Shown: positions 55,727 to 64,000 of the stretch, piece by piece | How the letters are laid out: every line of letters begins with the position of its first letter | Numbering within the stretch: the stretch's first letter is position 1 | NCBI GenBank assembly: GCA_938018185.1 | Contig: CALIIW010000265.1 | Location: 1 to 64,000, forward strand | Source: an uncultured Saprospiraceae bacterium | GTDB taxonomy: Bacteria; Bacteroidota; Bacteroidia; Chitinophagales; Saprospiraceae | DNA: 64,000 bases | Reading direction: 5' to 3' | Position numbers and translations under genes: made by a program | The notes under the pieces: model-generated | The model's database searches: none | What the model saw: the letters and a program-made list of their open reading frames with translations, nothing else | What the model was told of the DNA's origin: nothing

Positions 55727-56658
55727 TATAATAAGTACGTTCCAGTTTGATTTATTTCACTAACAAATAAGTCTGATTTAATCTTCAAATCTTGAAAGAC
55801 TTTCTGCATGGCAACACCAATGTTTTCAGCTATGAGATTATTTGCTGATAATGCAAAGATGGAAGGACCAGCTCCAGATATGCTACAACCTAATGCGCCT
55901 GCTTTTAGAGCTGCTTCTTGAACCTGAAAAAAGCCAGGTATCAACTGAGCCCTTTGTGGTTCAATAATTACATCTCTCAATGATCTACCAATTAAGTCAA
56001 AGTTTGAATTGTACAGGCCTAAAATTAAACCTCCCAGATTTCCGCTTTGTTCGATGTGTTGATCCAGTTTAAGCATGTCCCCTAAAATACCTCTGGAGTC
56101 TTTTGTAAGAACTTTTACATGCGGGTAAATAACACTTACATAAAGTCCTTTTGGAACTGGGACTCTATGCACATCAAGTTCTTTATTTGACCTAATGAAA
56201 ATTATGCCACCCATGAGAGACGGAGCGACATTGTCTGCATGATAGGCTCCATCGGCGACCTGCTCACCCAAAACTGCAAAAGGTAATAACTCTCTCCTTG
56301 TCAGAGGCCTTTTTAAAACTTCATTTACAGCCATGACTGCTGCACAGGCAGAGGCAGCACTAGAGCCAAGGCCAGAACCAAAAGGCATCCTTTTGTGAAT
56401 CTCTATGTCGATTCCAAATTTATCTTCTCCCAAAAACTCCAAGAGTTTTTTTGCTGCCGTACCAGCAGTGTTTTTTTCGACTTCATAGGGCAACTTACCT
56501 TTAGCGCCGCTTATTTTCGAAATTACAACCCCAGCCTTATCTACCTGTTTTGCTATAATTTCATCACCAGGGCCATCGATTGCCAAGCCTAAAATGTCAT
56601 ATCCACATGCTAAATTTGCTACACTAGCAGGAGCAAAAACTTTAACGCCAACACTCAT
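55726..56658 (-). CDS. thrB: Homoserine kinase
   Basis: A 310-residue GHMP-family kinase that phosphorylates homoserine. VKVFAPASVANLACGYDILGLAI opens the fold, HKRMPFGSGLGSSAASACAAVMAVNEV is the ATP-binding glycine-serine loop, and GALGCSISGAGPSIFAL is motif 3. The gene starts 19 nt after thrA ends and overlaps thrC by 1 nt, so translation is coupled. Confidence 0.96.
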   Translation of the reverse strand: MSVGVKVFAPASVANLACGYDILGLAIDGPGDEIIAKQVDKAGVVISKISGAKGKLPYEVEKNTAGTAAKKLLEFLGEDKFGIDIEIHKRMPFGSGLGSSAASACAAVMAVNEVLKRPLTRRELLPFAVLGEQVADGAYHADNVAPSLMGGIIFIRSNKELDVHRVPVPKGLYVSVIYPHVKVLTKDSRGILGDMLKLDQHIEQSGNLGGLILGLYNSNFDLIGRSLRDVIIEPQRAQLIPGFFQVQEAALKAGALGCSISGAGPSIFALSANNLIAENIGVAMQKVFQDLKIKSDLFVSEINQTGTYLL

Positions 56659-56677
56659 TTAATATATTGATTATCAG

Positions 56678-59134
56678 TTAGTTAGATATCATGTTGCCAA
56701 TGGTCAGGATTTCTGCAAAAACACCCGCAGAAGTAACTTCTGCACCAGCACCAGGACCTCTAATGACCAAAGGTCTTTCTTTATAACGTTCTGTCGTAAA
56801 TGAAATCATATTGTCGGAACCACTCAAAGAATAAAACGCATGTTCCATTCCTACGGCCACCAATTTAATTTCAGCTTTACCTCCTTCAAGTTGAGCAACC
56901 ATTCTTAATACCTTCTGGTCTTTGTCTGCTGATGCTTTCATCTTTTCAAAATATGCTTCCTCAGCTTTTAAGGTTTCAAAAAGATTTTCAACGGTTTTTG
57001 CTTCTTGACAAGAGCGTGGTAAAATACTTTCAATCTTCACATCCTCAGGCTCTATCTTTAATCCAATTTCTCTAGCAAGGATAACAATTTTTCTTTTTAC
57101 ATCAATGCCATTAAGATCCGTTCTTGGATCAGGTTCTGTTAAACCCAATTCTTGAGCTTCCTTTACAACTTCGTAAAAACTTTTGTTTCCCTGGAAATTA
57201 TTAAAAATGTAAGAAAGCGAACCGGATAATACTGCCTCCAATTTGATGATTCGATCTCCACTGTTAATTAAATCTCTGAGGGTCGAAATAACAGGAAGCC
57301 CTGCTCCAACATTTGTTTCATACATAAAATAAACTCCCCTCTTATTGGCAATGTTTTTCAGCCGAGTATATTGTAAGTAGGAAGATGAGGTGGCAATTTT
57401 ATTTGGTGTACTAATGCTTATACTCGAATCTAAGATTGACTCGTAATGATCCGCTATCCTTGGATCCGCTGTGTTGTCTATAAATATAGAATTGCTGAGA
57501 TTTAATTCTTTGATTTTATCTACATAAGTCGTAATGGACATTGCTTGATCAGATGCTTCTAGATGTTCCTGCCAAGATGATAAGTCTATTCCTTCTGGAT
57601 CGAAAACCGATTTCCTACTATTCGCAAGGCCTACAACCTTCACTTCCACGGCGTGCTTTTCTATTAAGTAGTCTGCTTGTTGTTTGATCTGTCTAAGTAG
57701 ACTTGAGCCTATAAGACCTACACCAACAATGAAAATATTTAACTCTCTTGTGTTAGAAAGAAAGAAGGCTTGATGCAAAACATTGAGCGCCTTAGTTTCA
57801 TCCGTATTGCTGATCACTACTGAAACATTCAACTCTGAGGATCCTTGTGCTATTGCTATAATATTTATCCCGTTTTTACCTAGTGCCTGAAAAAGTCTGC
57901 CAGCTATTCCTGGTTGAGAACGCATATTCTCACCAATGACTGCGACTACAGCTAGGTCCTTTTCTATTTTTACATCAGCGATATAACCTGTAGATCGCTC
58001 ATATTCAAATTCTTTATTTACTTGAGATTTTGCTCTATAAGCATCTCCTGGACTTACAGCAAAACTAATAGATGACTCCGAGGAACCTTGGGTGATTAGA
58101 ATGACATTTATTTTAGCTTGAGCTAAACTAGAAAATAATCTAGCAGCTATACCCGGTACTCCAAACAATCCAGATCCATGCAATGTCAGAAGAGAAATAT
58201 CACTCACAGATGAAATCCCTTTAACAGCTTTACCGTTTCCAGAATCTTTAGAAATAAAGGAACCTTCAAATTCCGGTTTAAATGTGTTCTTGATATAGAT
58301 TGGAATGTTCTTAGCCATGGCCGGAACAAGGGTAGGAGGATAAATAACCTTCGCCCCAAAATGAGACATCTCCATCGCTTCCGCATACGATAATGCTGGA
58401 ATTGTAAATGCCTTTTTGACCTTCCTTGGGTCTGAGGTGAGAACACCATCTACATCCGTCCAAATTTCGATGTGTTTGGCCTCTAAAGCTGAAGCCAAAA
58501 TAGAAGCAGTATAATCAGAACCTCCTCGCCCTAGCGTGGTCGTTAAGCCAGCTTCAGTAGAGGCGACAAAACCTGTGACGATTTTAACGCCAGGGGTATT
58601 TTTATAAAAAGTATTAATTTTTTCATTGGTCGCTTCAAAGTTTACTTTCGCTGAGCCAAAAGATTCGTCAGTAACGATGACTTTTCTGGCATCAAGATAA
58701 GTAGTCGTTATTCCTTCTTGCTTCAGAGCCTGACTTATAATATAAGCCGAATTCCTTTCTCCAAAACTCAAGACATAATCCATTGACCTAGGAGTAGCTT
58801 CTTTGACCAAATATATTCCATGAAGTAAATCTTTGAGAACAGCGTGATTTTCCTCTAGATCAGAAATTGCTCCAGCAAGCGAACCGTTTTTTAAAAGACT
58901 GGAAGTAGCTTCCTTGTGTCTCTGACTAAAATTATTTAAATGATCAATATAAGCCTCATCTCCATTGGCTGCTGATCTACTCATGCGGAGTAAAGAATCA
59001 GTTACACCTCCAAAAGCTGAAAAAACAACAGTGAAGTTGATTCCTTGCTCATAATAGCTTTTAAGAATTCCTGCTATTTGATTAATTCGCTCTGGGCTTG
59101 CTACAGAAGAACCGCCAAATTTTAATACCCTCAT
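56678..59134 (-). CDS. thrA: Bifunctional aspartokinase/homoserine dehydrogenase
   Basis: 818 residues carrying the first and third steps from aspartate to threonine. Residues 1-295 are aspartokinase (MRVLKFGGSSVASPERI, TTLGRGGSDYTASILASALEA, EIWTDVDGVLTSDPRKV). About 310-455 are two ACT domains (LLTLHGSGLFGVPGIAARLF, VAVIGENMRSQPGIAGRLFQALG), the likely threonine-feedback site. About 462-815 are homoserine dehydrogenase (IFIVGVGLIGSSLLRQI, YMYETNVGAGLPVISTLRDL, LTEPDPRTDLNGIDVKRK). It leads the thr operon. No attenuator or threonine-rich leader peptide is visible in the 284 bp upstream. Confidence 0.97.
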   Translation of the reverse strand: MRVLKFGGSSVASPERINQIAGILKSYYEQGINFTVVFSAFGGVTDSLLRMSRSAANGDEAYIDHLNNFSQRHKEATSSLLKNGSLAGAISDLEENHAVLKDLLHGIYLVKEATPRSMDYVLSFGERNSAYIISQALKQEGITTTYLDARKVIVTDESFGSAKVNFEATNEKINTFYKNTPGVKIVTGFVASTEAGLTTTLGRGGSDYTASILASALEAKHIEIWTDVDGVLTSDPRKVKKAFTIPALSYAEAMEMSHFGAKVIYPPTLVPAMAKNIPIYIKNTFKPEFEGSFISKDSGNGKAVKGISSVSDISLLTLHGSGLFGVPGIAARLFSSLAQAKINVILITQGSSESSISFAVSPGDAYRAKSQVNKEFEYERSTGYIADVKIEKDLAVVAVIGENMRSQPGIAGRLFQALGKNGINIIAIAQGSSELNVSVVISNTDETKALNVLHQAFFLSNTRELNIFIVGVGLIGSSLLRQIKQQADYLIEKHAVEVKVVGLANSRKSVFDPEGIDLSSWQEHLEASDQAMSITTYVDKIKELNLSNSIFIDNTADPRIADHYESILDSSISISTPNKIATSSSYLQYTRLKNIANKRGVYFMYETNVGAGLPVISTLRDLINSGDRIIKLEAVLSGSLSYIFNNFQGNKSFYEVVKEAQELGLTEPDPRTDLNGIDVKRKIVILAREIGLKIEPEDVKIESILPRSCQEAKTVENLFETLKAEEAYFEKMKASADKDQKVLRMVAQLEGGKAEIKLVAVGMEHAFYSLSGSDNMISFTTERYKERPLVIRGPGAGAEVTSAGVFAEILTIGNMISN

Positions 59135-59418
59135 TTGAAATCGATTTATTGTAAATGAAGATAAGCCCTGTAGATGCTAGGCTTCCACAAGACAAATCAT
59201 ATTTAATTTAAAATGCAAGTATATACCTTAAAAATCACGCCAATAACTGCGGTAAAAATCTGTACCTAAGCATAATAAATAGGAAGGCATTCTTGAAATT
59301 TGCAAAAGCATAAACTAAAAACCATACTTTTATTCAAATTTGCTCTCGGGCTTCGTGACAAACAACAATGATTCACGTACTAAGCTTTAGTTGATTTAAA
59401 ATGTAAATTGAAATTAAT

Positions 59419-60213
59419 ATGATATTTCCAATTGGTGATGATCAAGTCAAAGGAGGTTTTTTTCCGCTATTTAGTTATCTATTCATTGGTCTCAATGTAG
59501 CTATCTTTATTTTCCAATTTATATCAAATCCACAGACATTATTGGTTTGTGAATTTGGTTCTATTCCGGGAGAAATTTTAAGAGGAGAAGACCTGTATAC
59601 TTTATTTACTTCTATGTTCATGCATGGAGGTTGGATGCATCTAATTGGCAATATGCTTTTCTTATGGGTATTTGCCGATAATATTGAAGCAACCTTAGGG
59701 CCTTTTATATTTGTTTGTTTCTATTTGTTAGGCGGACTTGCAGCAACAGGGGCTCATATTTTTATAGGTGCAGCAGGAGCTGACTTGGCCGAATGTTGCA
59801 GAGTCTGTGCTGACCCTCCATGTTTGCAAGGTATGACAGCTTGCGCTAAAAGTATTCCCTCGGTTGGGGCATCAGGCGCTATAGCCGCAGTATTAGGAGC
59901 GTACTTACTTATGTTTCCAAGATCAAAGGTTAAACTGTTGGTTCTCTATTTTATGCAATCGTTTAAGATTCCTGCCATCTTTTTTCTAGGCTTCTGGATC
60001 GCACAGCAATTGTTTAGTGGGGTTCAAGCATCTTTACCTGGAGCTGAAAGTGGAGGTGTTGCCTGGTGGGCACACATTGGAGGTTTTGCCTTTGGAGTTT
60101 TATTTGGGCTCTTTTTTAGAAATGATCCACGTGTAAAAGCAGCGAGGTCAGGAAAAGTATTGGATGGCGGGAAAAGTACTCCAGCTAAAGGTGCAGGCGA
60201 TAATTTTGTTTAA
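59419..60213 (+). CDS. Rhomboid-family intramembrane serine protease with Cys-rich loop
   Basis: 264 residues, six membrane helices. The L1 and TM2 motif is MHGGWMHLIGNMLFLW; the catalytic Ser is Ser152 in VGASGA and the His is His219 in WWAHIGG. Between TM3 and TM4, directly before the active-site Ser, there is an insert with five cysteines (126, 127, 130, 135, 142; AECCRVCADPPC...TAC) that is not part of the basic fold and could form disulphides or bind metal. The substrate is unknown. It is divergent from thrA and 69 bp before pheS. Confidence 0.92.
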   Translation: MIFPIGDDQVKGGFFPLFSYLFIGLNVAIFIFQFISNPQTLLVCEFGSIPGEILRGEDLYTLFTSMFMHGGWMHLIGNMLFLWVFADNIEATLGPFIFVCFYLLGGLAATGAHIFIGAAGADLAECCRVCADPPCLQGMTACAKSIPSVGASGAIAAVLGAYLLMFPRSKVKLLVLYFMQSFKIPAIFFLGFWIAQQLFSGVQASLPGAESGGVAWWAHIGGFAFGVLFGLFFRNDPRVKAARSGKVLDGGKSTPAKGAGDNFV

Positions 60214-60252
60214 TTCAGCCTTAATGCATGGCATTAAAACGATTTAAAGATT

Positions 60253-60260
60253 TAACTTTG
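60253..60260 (+). promoter_or_regulatory. Possible -7 promoter box of pheS-hisS
   Basis: TAACTTTG fits TAnnTTTG and lies 22 nt before the pheS start. No TTG or TTTG box is seen 19-21 nt upstream, so the call is tentative. Confidence 0.35.
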
Positions 60261-60282
60261 AGCAAACTAAAGGCAATAATAC

Positions 60283-61320
60283 ATGTCATCAGAAATATTT
60301 ACAAAGGTTAATCAGATCAAAGAGGAAATTGAAAATGCTAAAGTTTCTTCTTCGGAAGAATTGGAGCAATTCAGAATTAAATATTTGGGCTCGAAAAATA
60401 TTCTCAAACCGCTGTTTGGCGAGATTAAGAATATCGATAACGATAGGAAAAAAGAGTATGGCCAACTAGTTAATGAAGTAAAACAAATTGCCGAAGCCCA
60501 ATTTCAACAAGTTAAGGAAACGCTGGACAGTAGTTCCACGGAGAACATTAAATCCTCCATGGATTTAACAGCGCCTCCTAGACCTAGACCTTTGGGTTCA
60601 AAGCATCCTATCTCTACTACTATGAATAGGATCATGAACATCTTTGAAAGAATAGGTTTTGTCATCGAAGAAGAAAGAGAAATAGAGGACGACTGGCACA
60701 ACTTCACCGCCATGAATACACCACCAGATCATCCTGCAAGAGACATGCAGGATACTTATTATCTAATGAATGATCCCAATAGACTGTTAAGAACGCATAC
60801 TTCTTCTGTGCAGGCTAGAGTGATGAAAAAACAAAAACCACCAATTAGAATAATTGCACCCGGAAGAGTATATAGAAATGAAACTATTTCTGCAAGATCC
60901 CATTGTCAATTTCATCAAGTTGAAGGACTTTATGTGGATGAGAATGTTTCATTTGCAGATATGAAACAAACCCTACTCTACTTCGCACAGGAAATGTATG
61001 GCAAGGATGTTAAGATCAGACTTAGACCTTCCTTTTTTCCTTTCACTGAGCCATCTGCAGAAATGGATGTTTATTGGGGATTAAAAAATGAAGACGACTA
61101 TAGAATTACAAAGGGAACGGGTTGGTTAGAAATATTAGGTTGCGGAATGATAGATCCTCAAGTACTAATAAACTGCGACATTGATCCGGAAAAGTATACA
61201 GGCTTTGCTTGGGGAATGGGAATCGAAAGACAAGCAATGTTGCTGTATGGAATTAATGACATAAGATTGTTTTTTGAAAACGATGTCAGGTTTTTACAAC
61301 AATTTAAATCGGCTAAATAA
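60283..61320 (+). CDS. pheS: Phenylalanine-tRNA ligase alpha subunit
   Basis: 345 residues. An N-terminal coiled coil (about 1-95) that contacts tRNA is followed by the class II catalytic domain: MNRIMNIFERIGFVIEEEREIEDDWHNFTAMNTPPDHPARDMQDTYY, RTHTSSVQARVM, RVYRNETISARSHCQFHQVEGL (motif 2) and WGMGIERQAMLLYGINDIRLF (motif 3). The beta subunit gene pheT is not adjacent; instead hisS overlaps its stop by 1 nt. Confidence 0.97.
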   Translation: MSSEIFTKVNQIKEEIENAKVSSSEELEQFRIKYLGSKNILKPLFGEIKNIDNDRKKEYGQLVNEVKQIAEAQFQQVKETLDSSSTENIKSSMDLTAPPRPRPLGSKHPISTTMNRIMNIFERIGFVIEEEREIEDDWHNFTAMNTPPDHPARDMQDTYYLMNDPNRLLRTHTSSVQARVMKKQKPPIRIIAPGRVYRNETISARSHCQFHQVEGLYVDENVSFADMKQTLLYFAQEMYGKDVKIRLRPSFFPFTEPSAEMDVYWGLKNEDDYRITKGTGWLEILGCGMIDPQVLINCDIDPEKYTGFAWGMGIERQAMLLYGINDIRLFFENDVRFLQQFKSAK

Positions 61321-62675
61321 TGAAGCCATCAATTCCGAAAGGAACCCGGGACTTTGGTCCAGCAGAAGTCAGAAAAAGAAATTACATATTTAATGTCATG
61401 AAAGAGGTGTTTGTGAAATTTGGCTTCCAGCCAATTGAAACACCTGTGATGGAAAACCTTTCTACTCTTACTGGGAAATACGGTGAAGAGGGAGATAAGC
61501 TTCTGTTCAAGGTTTTGAATAATGGGGACTTTTTAAGTAAGGCAAATGAAGAAGCACTTACAGAAAAAAATTCTACTAAACTGATTCCAAGTATTTCTAA
61601 ACGTGGACTTAGGTATGACCTTACCGTTCCATTTGCTCGCTTTGTTGTCATGAACCAACAACATATATCCTTTCCTTTCAAGAGGTATCAAATCCAACCA
61701 GTATGGAGAGCAGATCGTCCTCAAAAAGGACGTTACCAAGAGTTTTATCAATGTGATGTTGATGTTGTTGGCTCAGACTCTTTAATGTATGAAGCGGAAC
61801 TGGTTCAGATCTATGACGAGGTATTTGCAAAACTAGGTATCAAAAGTATTATTAAAGTCAACAATAGAAAAGTTCTTGAAGGTATAGCAGAGGTTGCTGG
61901 CATTCAAGATAAGTTTATGGATATGACCATCGCAATCGACAAACTTGACAAAGTTGGAATAGAAGGCGTGATGGAAGAAATGGCTAAAAGAAACATTGGT
62001 CTAGATGCGATTGAAAAGATAAAGCAAGTATTAGAAATTAAAAAATTAGATACACTTGAAAAAATGATAGGAGCTTCTATCATTGGTAAAAAAGGTATTG
62101 AAGAACTAAGAAGCTTTCACAAGTATCTAGACCAAAAGCCAACGAGGAATAAAGTTGAGTTTGATATTACATTGGCTAGAGGGCTGAACTATTATACCGG
62201 TTGCATTTTTGAAGTTGTGGCAGATAAAACGCACTATCCAGATTTAGTAATGGGTTCCATTGGAGGTGGAGGAAGGTATGATGATTTAACTGGAGTATTT
62301 GGACTTAAAAATGTTTCCGGTGTTGGAGTTTCATTTGGAGCTGCAAGGGTCTATGATGTAATGAATGAATTATCTCTTTATCCAGAATCTACAAATACTG
62401 GAATAAAAGTTTTATTCATTGCAATGGATGAAGCCTCACATAAGTATGCCTTTAATTGCTTAAATAAAACCAGGACAGCAGAAATAGCTTCAGATCTATA
62501 TCCGGTTCCTGCTAAGATGAAAAAGCAAATGAAATATGCCAATGACATTAATTGCCCTTTCGCTGTGATAATCGGAGAAACTGAATTGGAAACAGGCATG
62601 CTTGTTTTAAAAAATATGGAAACAGGTGAACAAGAGCAGCTCAATTTGGACACTATTATAGAGCGATTGATCTAA
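61320..62675 (+). CDS. hisS: Histidine-tRNA ligase
   Basis: 451 residues. Class II motifs: PSIPKGTRDFGPAEVRKRNYI and TPVMENLSTLTGKYGEEGDKLLFK at the N-terminus, RADRPQKGRYQEFYQCDVDVVGSDS (motif 2), LARGLNYYTGCIFEV (histidine site) and GVGVSFGAARVYDVM (motif 3), then an anticodon-binding domain (LFIAMDEASHKYAFNCLNKTR...). The ATG overlaps the pheS stop (TAATG), so translation is coupled. Confidence 0.97.
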   Translation: MKPSIPKGTRDFGPAEVRKRNYIFNVMKEVFVKFGFQPIETPVMENLSTLTGKYGEEGDKLLFKVLNNGDFLSKANEEALTEKNSTKLIPSISKRGLRYDLTVPFARFVVMNQQHISFPFKRYQIQPVWRADRPQKGRYQEFYQCDVDVVGSDSLMYEAELVQIYDEVFAKLGIKSIIKVNNRKVLEGIAEVAGIQDKFMDMTIAIDKLDKVGIEGVMEEMAKRNIGLDAIEKIKQVLEIKKLDTLEKMIGASIIGKKGIEELRSFHKYLDQKPTRNKVEFDITLARGLNYYTGCIFEVVADKTHYPDLVMGSIGGGGRYDDLTGVFGLKNVSGVGVSFGAARVYDVMNELSLYPESTNTGIKVLFIAMDEASHKYAFNCLNKTRTAEIASDLYPVPAKMKKQMKYANDINCPFAVIIGETELETGMLVLKNMETGEQEQLNLDTIIERLI

Positions 62676-63121
62676 AGAATGGCCCAATTCAATATATTAT
62701 AAAAAATAAATTATGTTAAATGTTTACATTTTTCATGAAAATTATCTGCTTTTCATTGCTAAAGAGACGAAATATTAGACGGAAATATTCAAAAAGCCAA
62801 ATATAATATCATGCCTCTTGAGCTTGGTTGTTAAAAAGCCTAATTTTACTTTTTCCTAACAAAACACTCACCAAATAAATACCAAATCTGTTCCTTAAAT
62901 TTGCGACGCATTAATCTTTGGAATAAATATTGAAAGTATAATACATTGATAGCAAATGTGTTATATAGGTAGAAGAAAAGTAAAGTAATTTATAATTCTT
63001 TTATTCAAATTGAGATTCCTTAATGTAAACATCCATTTTATCAGCTTAGACTTTTAAAATGTGAAACACTTAAGAAACACTATATTGAAATGGGCAAAAC
63101 CCATGAACAGAATTATATCCT
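62676..63121 (+). other. Gene-free stretch upstream of the MltD-like gene
   Basis: This is 446 AT-rich bases with no believable open frame and no tRNA-like structure. A TAAATTTGCG box at 62896-62905 fits the -7 promoter element, which would give the lytic transglycosylase a leader of about 210 nt; no clear -33 box is present. No repeat of the GTCAT family is seen here. Confidence 0.4.
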
Positions 63122-64000
63122 ATGTACAATAAATTAATCAAAAGCACTTTGGTGCTTTTACTAATGTTTATTGCCTTTTTCCTTTTCGCAGCAGAACCCC
63201 CTTTTGCGAAGAAGAAAAAATCCTATAAGATTCCATCTTATTCCTCCAATATTATTCTTGACAGAATATGTGATTTGGATATGCAAATGGATTTCCGATT
63301 AAATGGAAAAGTCAAAGCGCATATATTGGAATACACCACAAGAGGTAAAAAAGGAACAGAAAAAATTCTTGGCCTTACAACAAGATATTTTCCAGCATTT
63401 GAATATTACAACGACCACTATAATTTGCCAAAAGAGCTAAAATCTTTAATGATCATTGAATCAGGTTTGAATCCAATGGTAAGCTCTCCAACAGGTGCTA
63501 GAGGTCTTTGGCAACTAATGCCAGCTACAGCTAGATCTTACGGTTTGCAAATCAATGATTATGTAGACGAAAGATGTGATCCTTATAAGTCAACCGAAGC
63601 CGCACTGAAGCATTTGGGTGTTTTGTTTGATCAGTTTGGTGACTGGACTTTAGCTATATCTGCATACAATTGTGGAAGTACAAGAGTAAGAGCTGCTATA
63701 AAAAAAGGTAAGAGTAAAAACTTTTGGAAAATTAAAAAGCATCTGCCAAAACAAACACAGGATTATGTACAAAAATTTATAGCTGTCAACTACTTGGTTA
63801 ATTACTATATGTTTTATGACCTAAGACCGCAATATCCTGACTATACTTATCAGATCACTGAACCTACTGTTGTTTTTTCATACACTAAACTTTCTCGAAT
63901 TAGCCAAAAACAAGGCATCGACCTAGAAGTTTTGTATGAATTGAATCCATCTTACGTGAATGGCATCGTTCCACCTAATGAGAATGGAAACATAGTTTTG
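63122..64000 (+). CDS. MltD-like lytic transglycosylase with LysM (C-terminus outside window)
   Basis: 293 codons are visible from the ATG at 63122. Residues 1-23 are a signal peptide (LVLLLMFIAFFLFAAEPPFA). The SLT domain contains LPKELKSLMIIESGLNPMVSSPTGARGLWQLMPATARSYG, in which Glu113 is the catalytic acid, and AISAYNCGSTRVRAAI. A LysM-like repeat begins near residue 245 (VVFSYTKLSRISQKQGIDLEVLYELNPSY). MltD enzymes cleave the peptidoglycan glycan strand with 1,6-anhydro ring formation in the periplasm. The rest of the gene, probably with more LysM repeats, is beyond the right edge. Confidence 0.92.
   Translation, partial: MYNKLIKSTLVLLLMFIAFFLFAAEPPFAKKKKSYKIPSYSSNIILDRICDLDMQMDFRLNGKVKAHILEYTTRGKKGTEKILGLTTRYFPAFEYYNDHYNLPKELKSLMIIESGLNPMVSSPTGARGLWQLMPATARSYGLQINDYVDERCDPYKSTEAALKHLGVLFDQFGDWTLAISAYNCGSTRVRAAIKKGKSKNFWKIKKHLPKQTQDYVQKFIAVNYLVNYYMFYDLRPQYPDYTYQITEPTVVFSYTKLSRISQKQGIDLEVLYELNPSYVNGIVPPNENGNIVL

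Noticed and set aside
59135-59418. Threonine attenuator or riboswitch upstream of thrA
   Set aside because: Only a weak 5-bp stem is visible, with no threonine/isoleucine-rich leader peptide and no T-tract.
60123-60138. TGATCCACGTGTAAAA, a fourth possible parS
   Set aside because: Three mismatches to the 16-mer and loss of palindrome symmetry; it encodes ordinary rhomboid-tail residues.
33301-61620. GC-skew switch supporting the origin
   Set aside because: Hand counts on a few plus-strand gene segments on both sides gave mixed signs, so I do not use skew as evidence; a full computation is needed.

Overview
The window reads as the chromosome of a gliding member of the Bacteroidota, probably in or near the Saprospiria. 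It is AT-rich and many genes lack a clear Shine-Dalgarno site. Several promoters fit the phylum-specific TTTG / TAnnTTTG pattern. Two giant secreted proteins carry SprB/PKD-type repeats, and one ends in a type IX secretion (T9SS) sorting domain. The gliding genes gldE and gldD follow mutY and ssb, and TonB-dependent, DUF5686 and OmpA-type envelope proteins are present. There are no rRNA genes, tRNA genes, CRISPR arrays, prophages or insertion sequences that I can see.

Layout. 1-14.8 kb: the N-terminal 1,598 codons of a secreted sugar-dehydrogenase-like giant (minus), a leaderless binding-protein homologue, and a 2,746-residue secreted metalloprotease whose tail contains seven near-exact 462-nt coding repeats. 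15-19 kb: aroQ, rnpA, rpmH, a DNA glycosylase, an aspartoacylase-like enzyme and a lipoprotein. 19-28 kb: two minus-strand cotranscribed groups, DUF3089 hydrolase-histidine kinase-TonB receptor and LytTR regulator-OmpA protein-acidic helical protein. 28-35 kb: M20 peptidase, an orphan VWA protein, rodA, tgt and an LptF/G permease. 35.5-39.7 kb: ECF sigma factor, mutY, ssb, gldE, gldD. 39.7-44.4 kb (minus): DUF547, small proteins, recA, DUF2147, rlmN, dtd. 44.9-54.3 kb: ctaA, two hydrolases or peptidases, a DUF5686 outer-membrane protein, and a sulfotransferase overlapping tail-to-tail with an HHxxxD acyltransferase. 54.4-59.1 kb: thrA-thrB-thrC. 59.4-64 kb: rhomboid protease, pheS, hisS and the start of an MltD-like lytic transglycosylase.

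The most interesting signal is not a gene. Three parS-like ParB sites lie within 3.8 kb: an exact TGTTCCACGTGGAACA at 54387, embedded in a 40-bp perfect palindrome, and two 15/16 matches inside coding sequence at 50974 and 54751. About 6-10 kb away, the largest divergent intergenic region (44463-44850) holds two perfect and two one-mismatch DnaA boxes next to an AT-rich stretch. Together they suggest this window contains the chromosome origin and its segregation centre, although dnaA and parAB are not here.

A second non-coding layer is a family of intergenic repeats with GTCATNCC...GGNATGAC ends at about 5.0-5.4, 15.0-15.2 and 29.8-30.36 kb. One copy runs directly into the stop codon of the VWA gene. 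A promoter-like motif followed by three hairpins precedes the lipoprotein gene at 18.6 kb.
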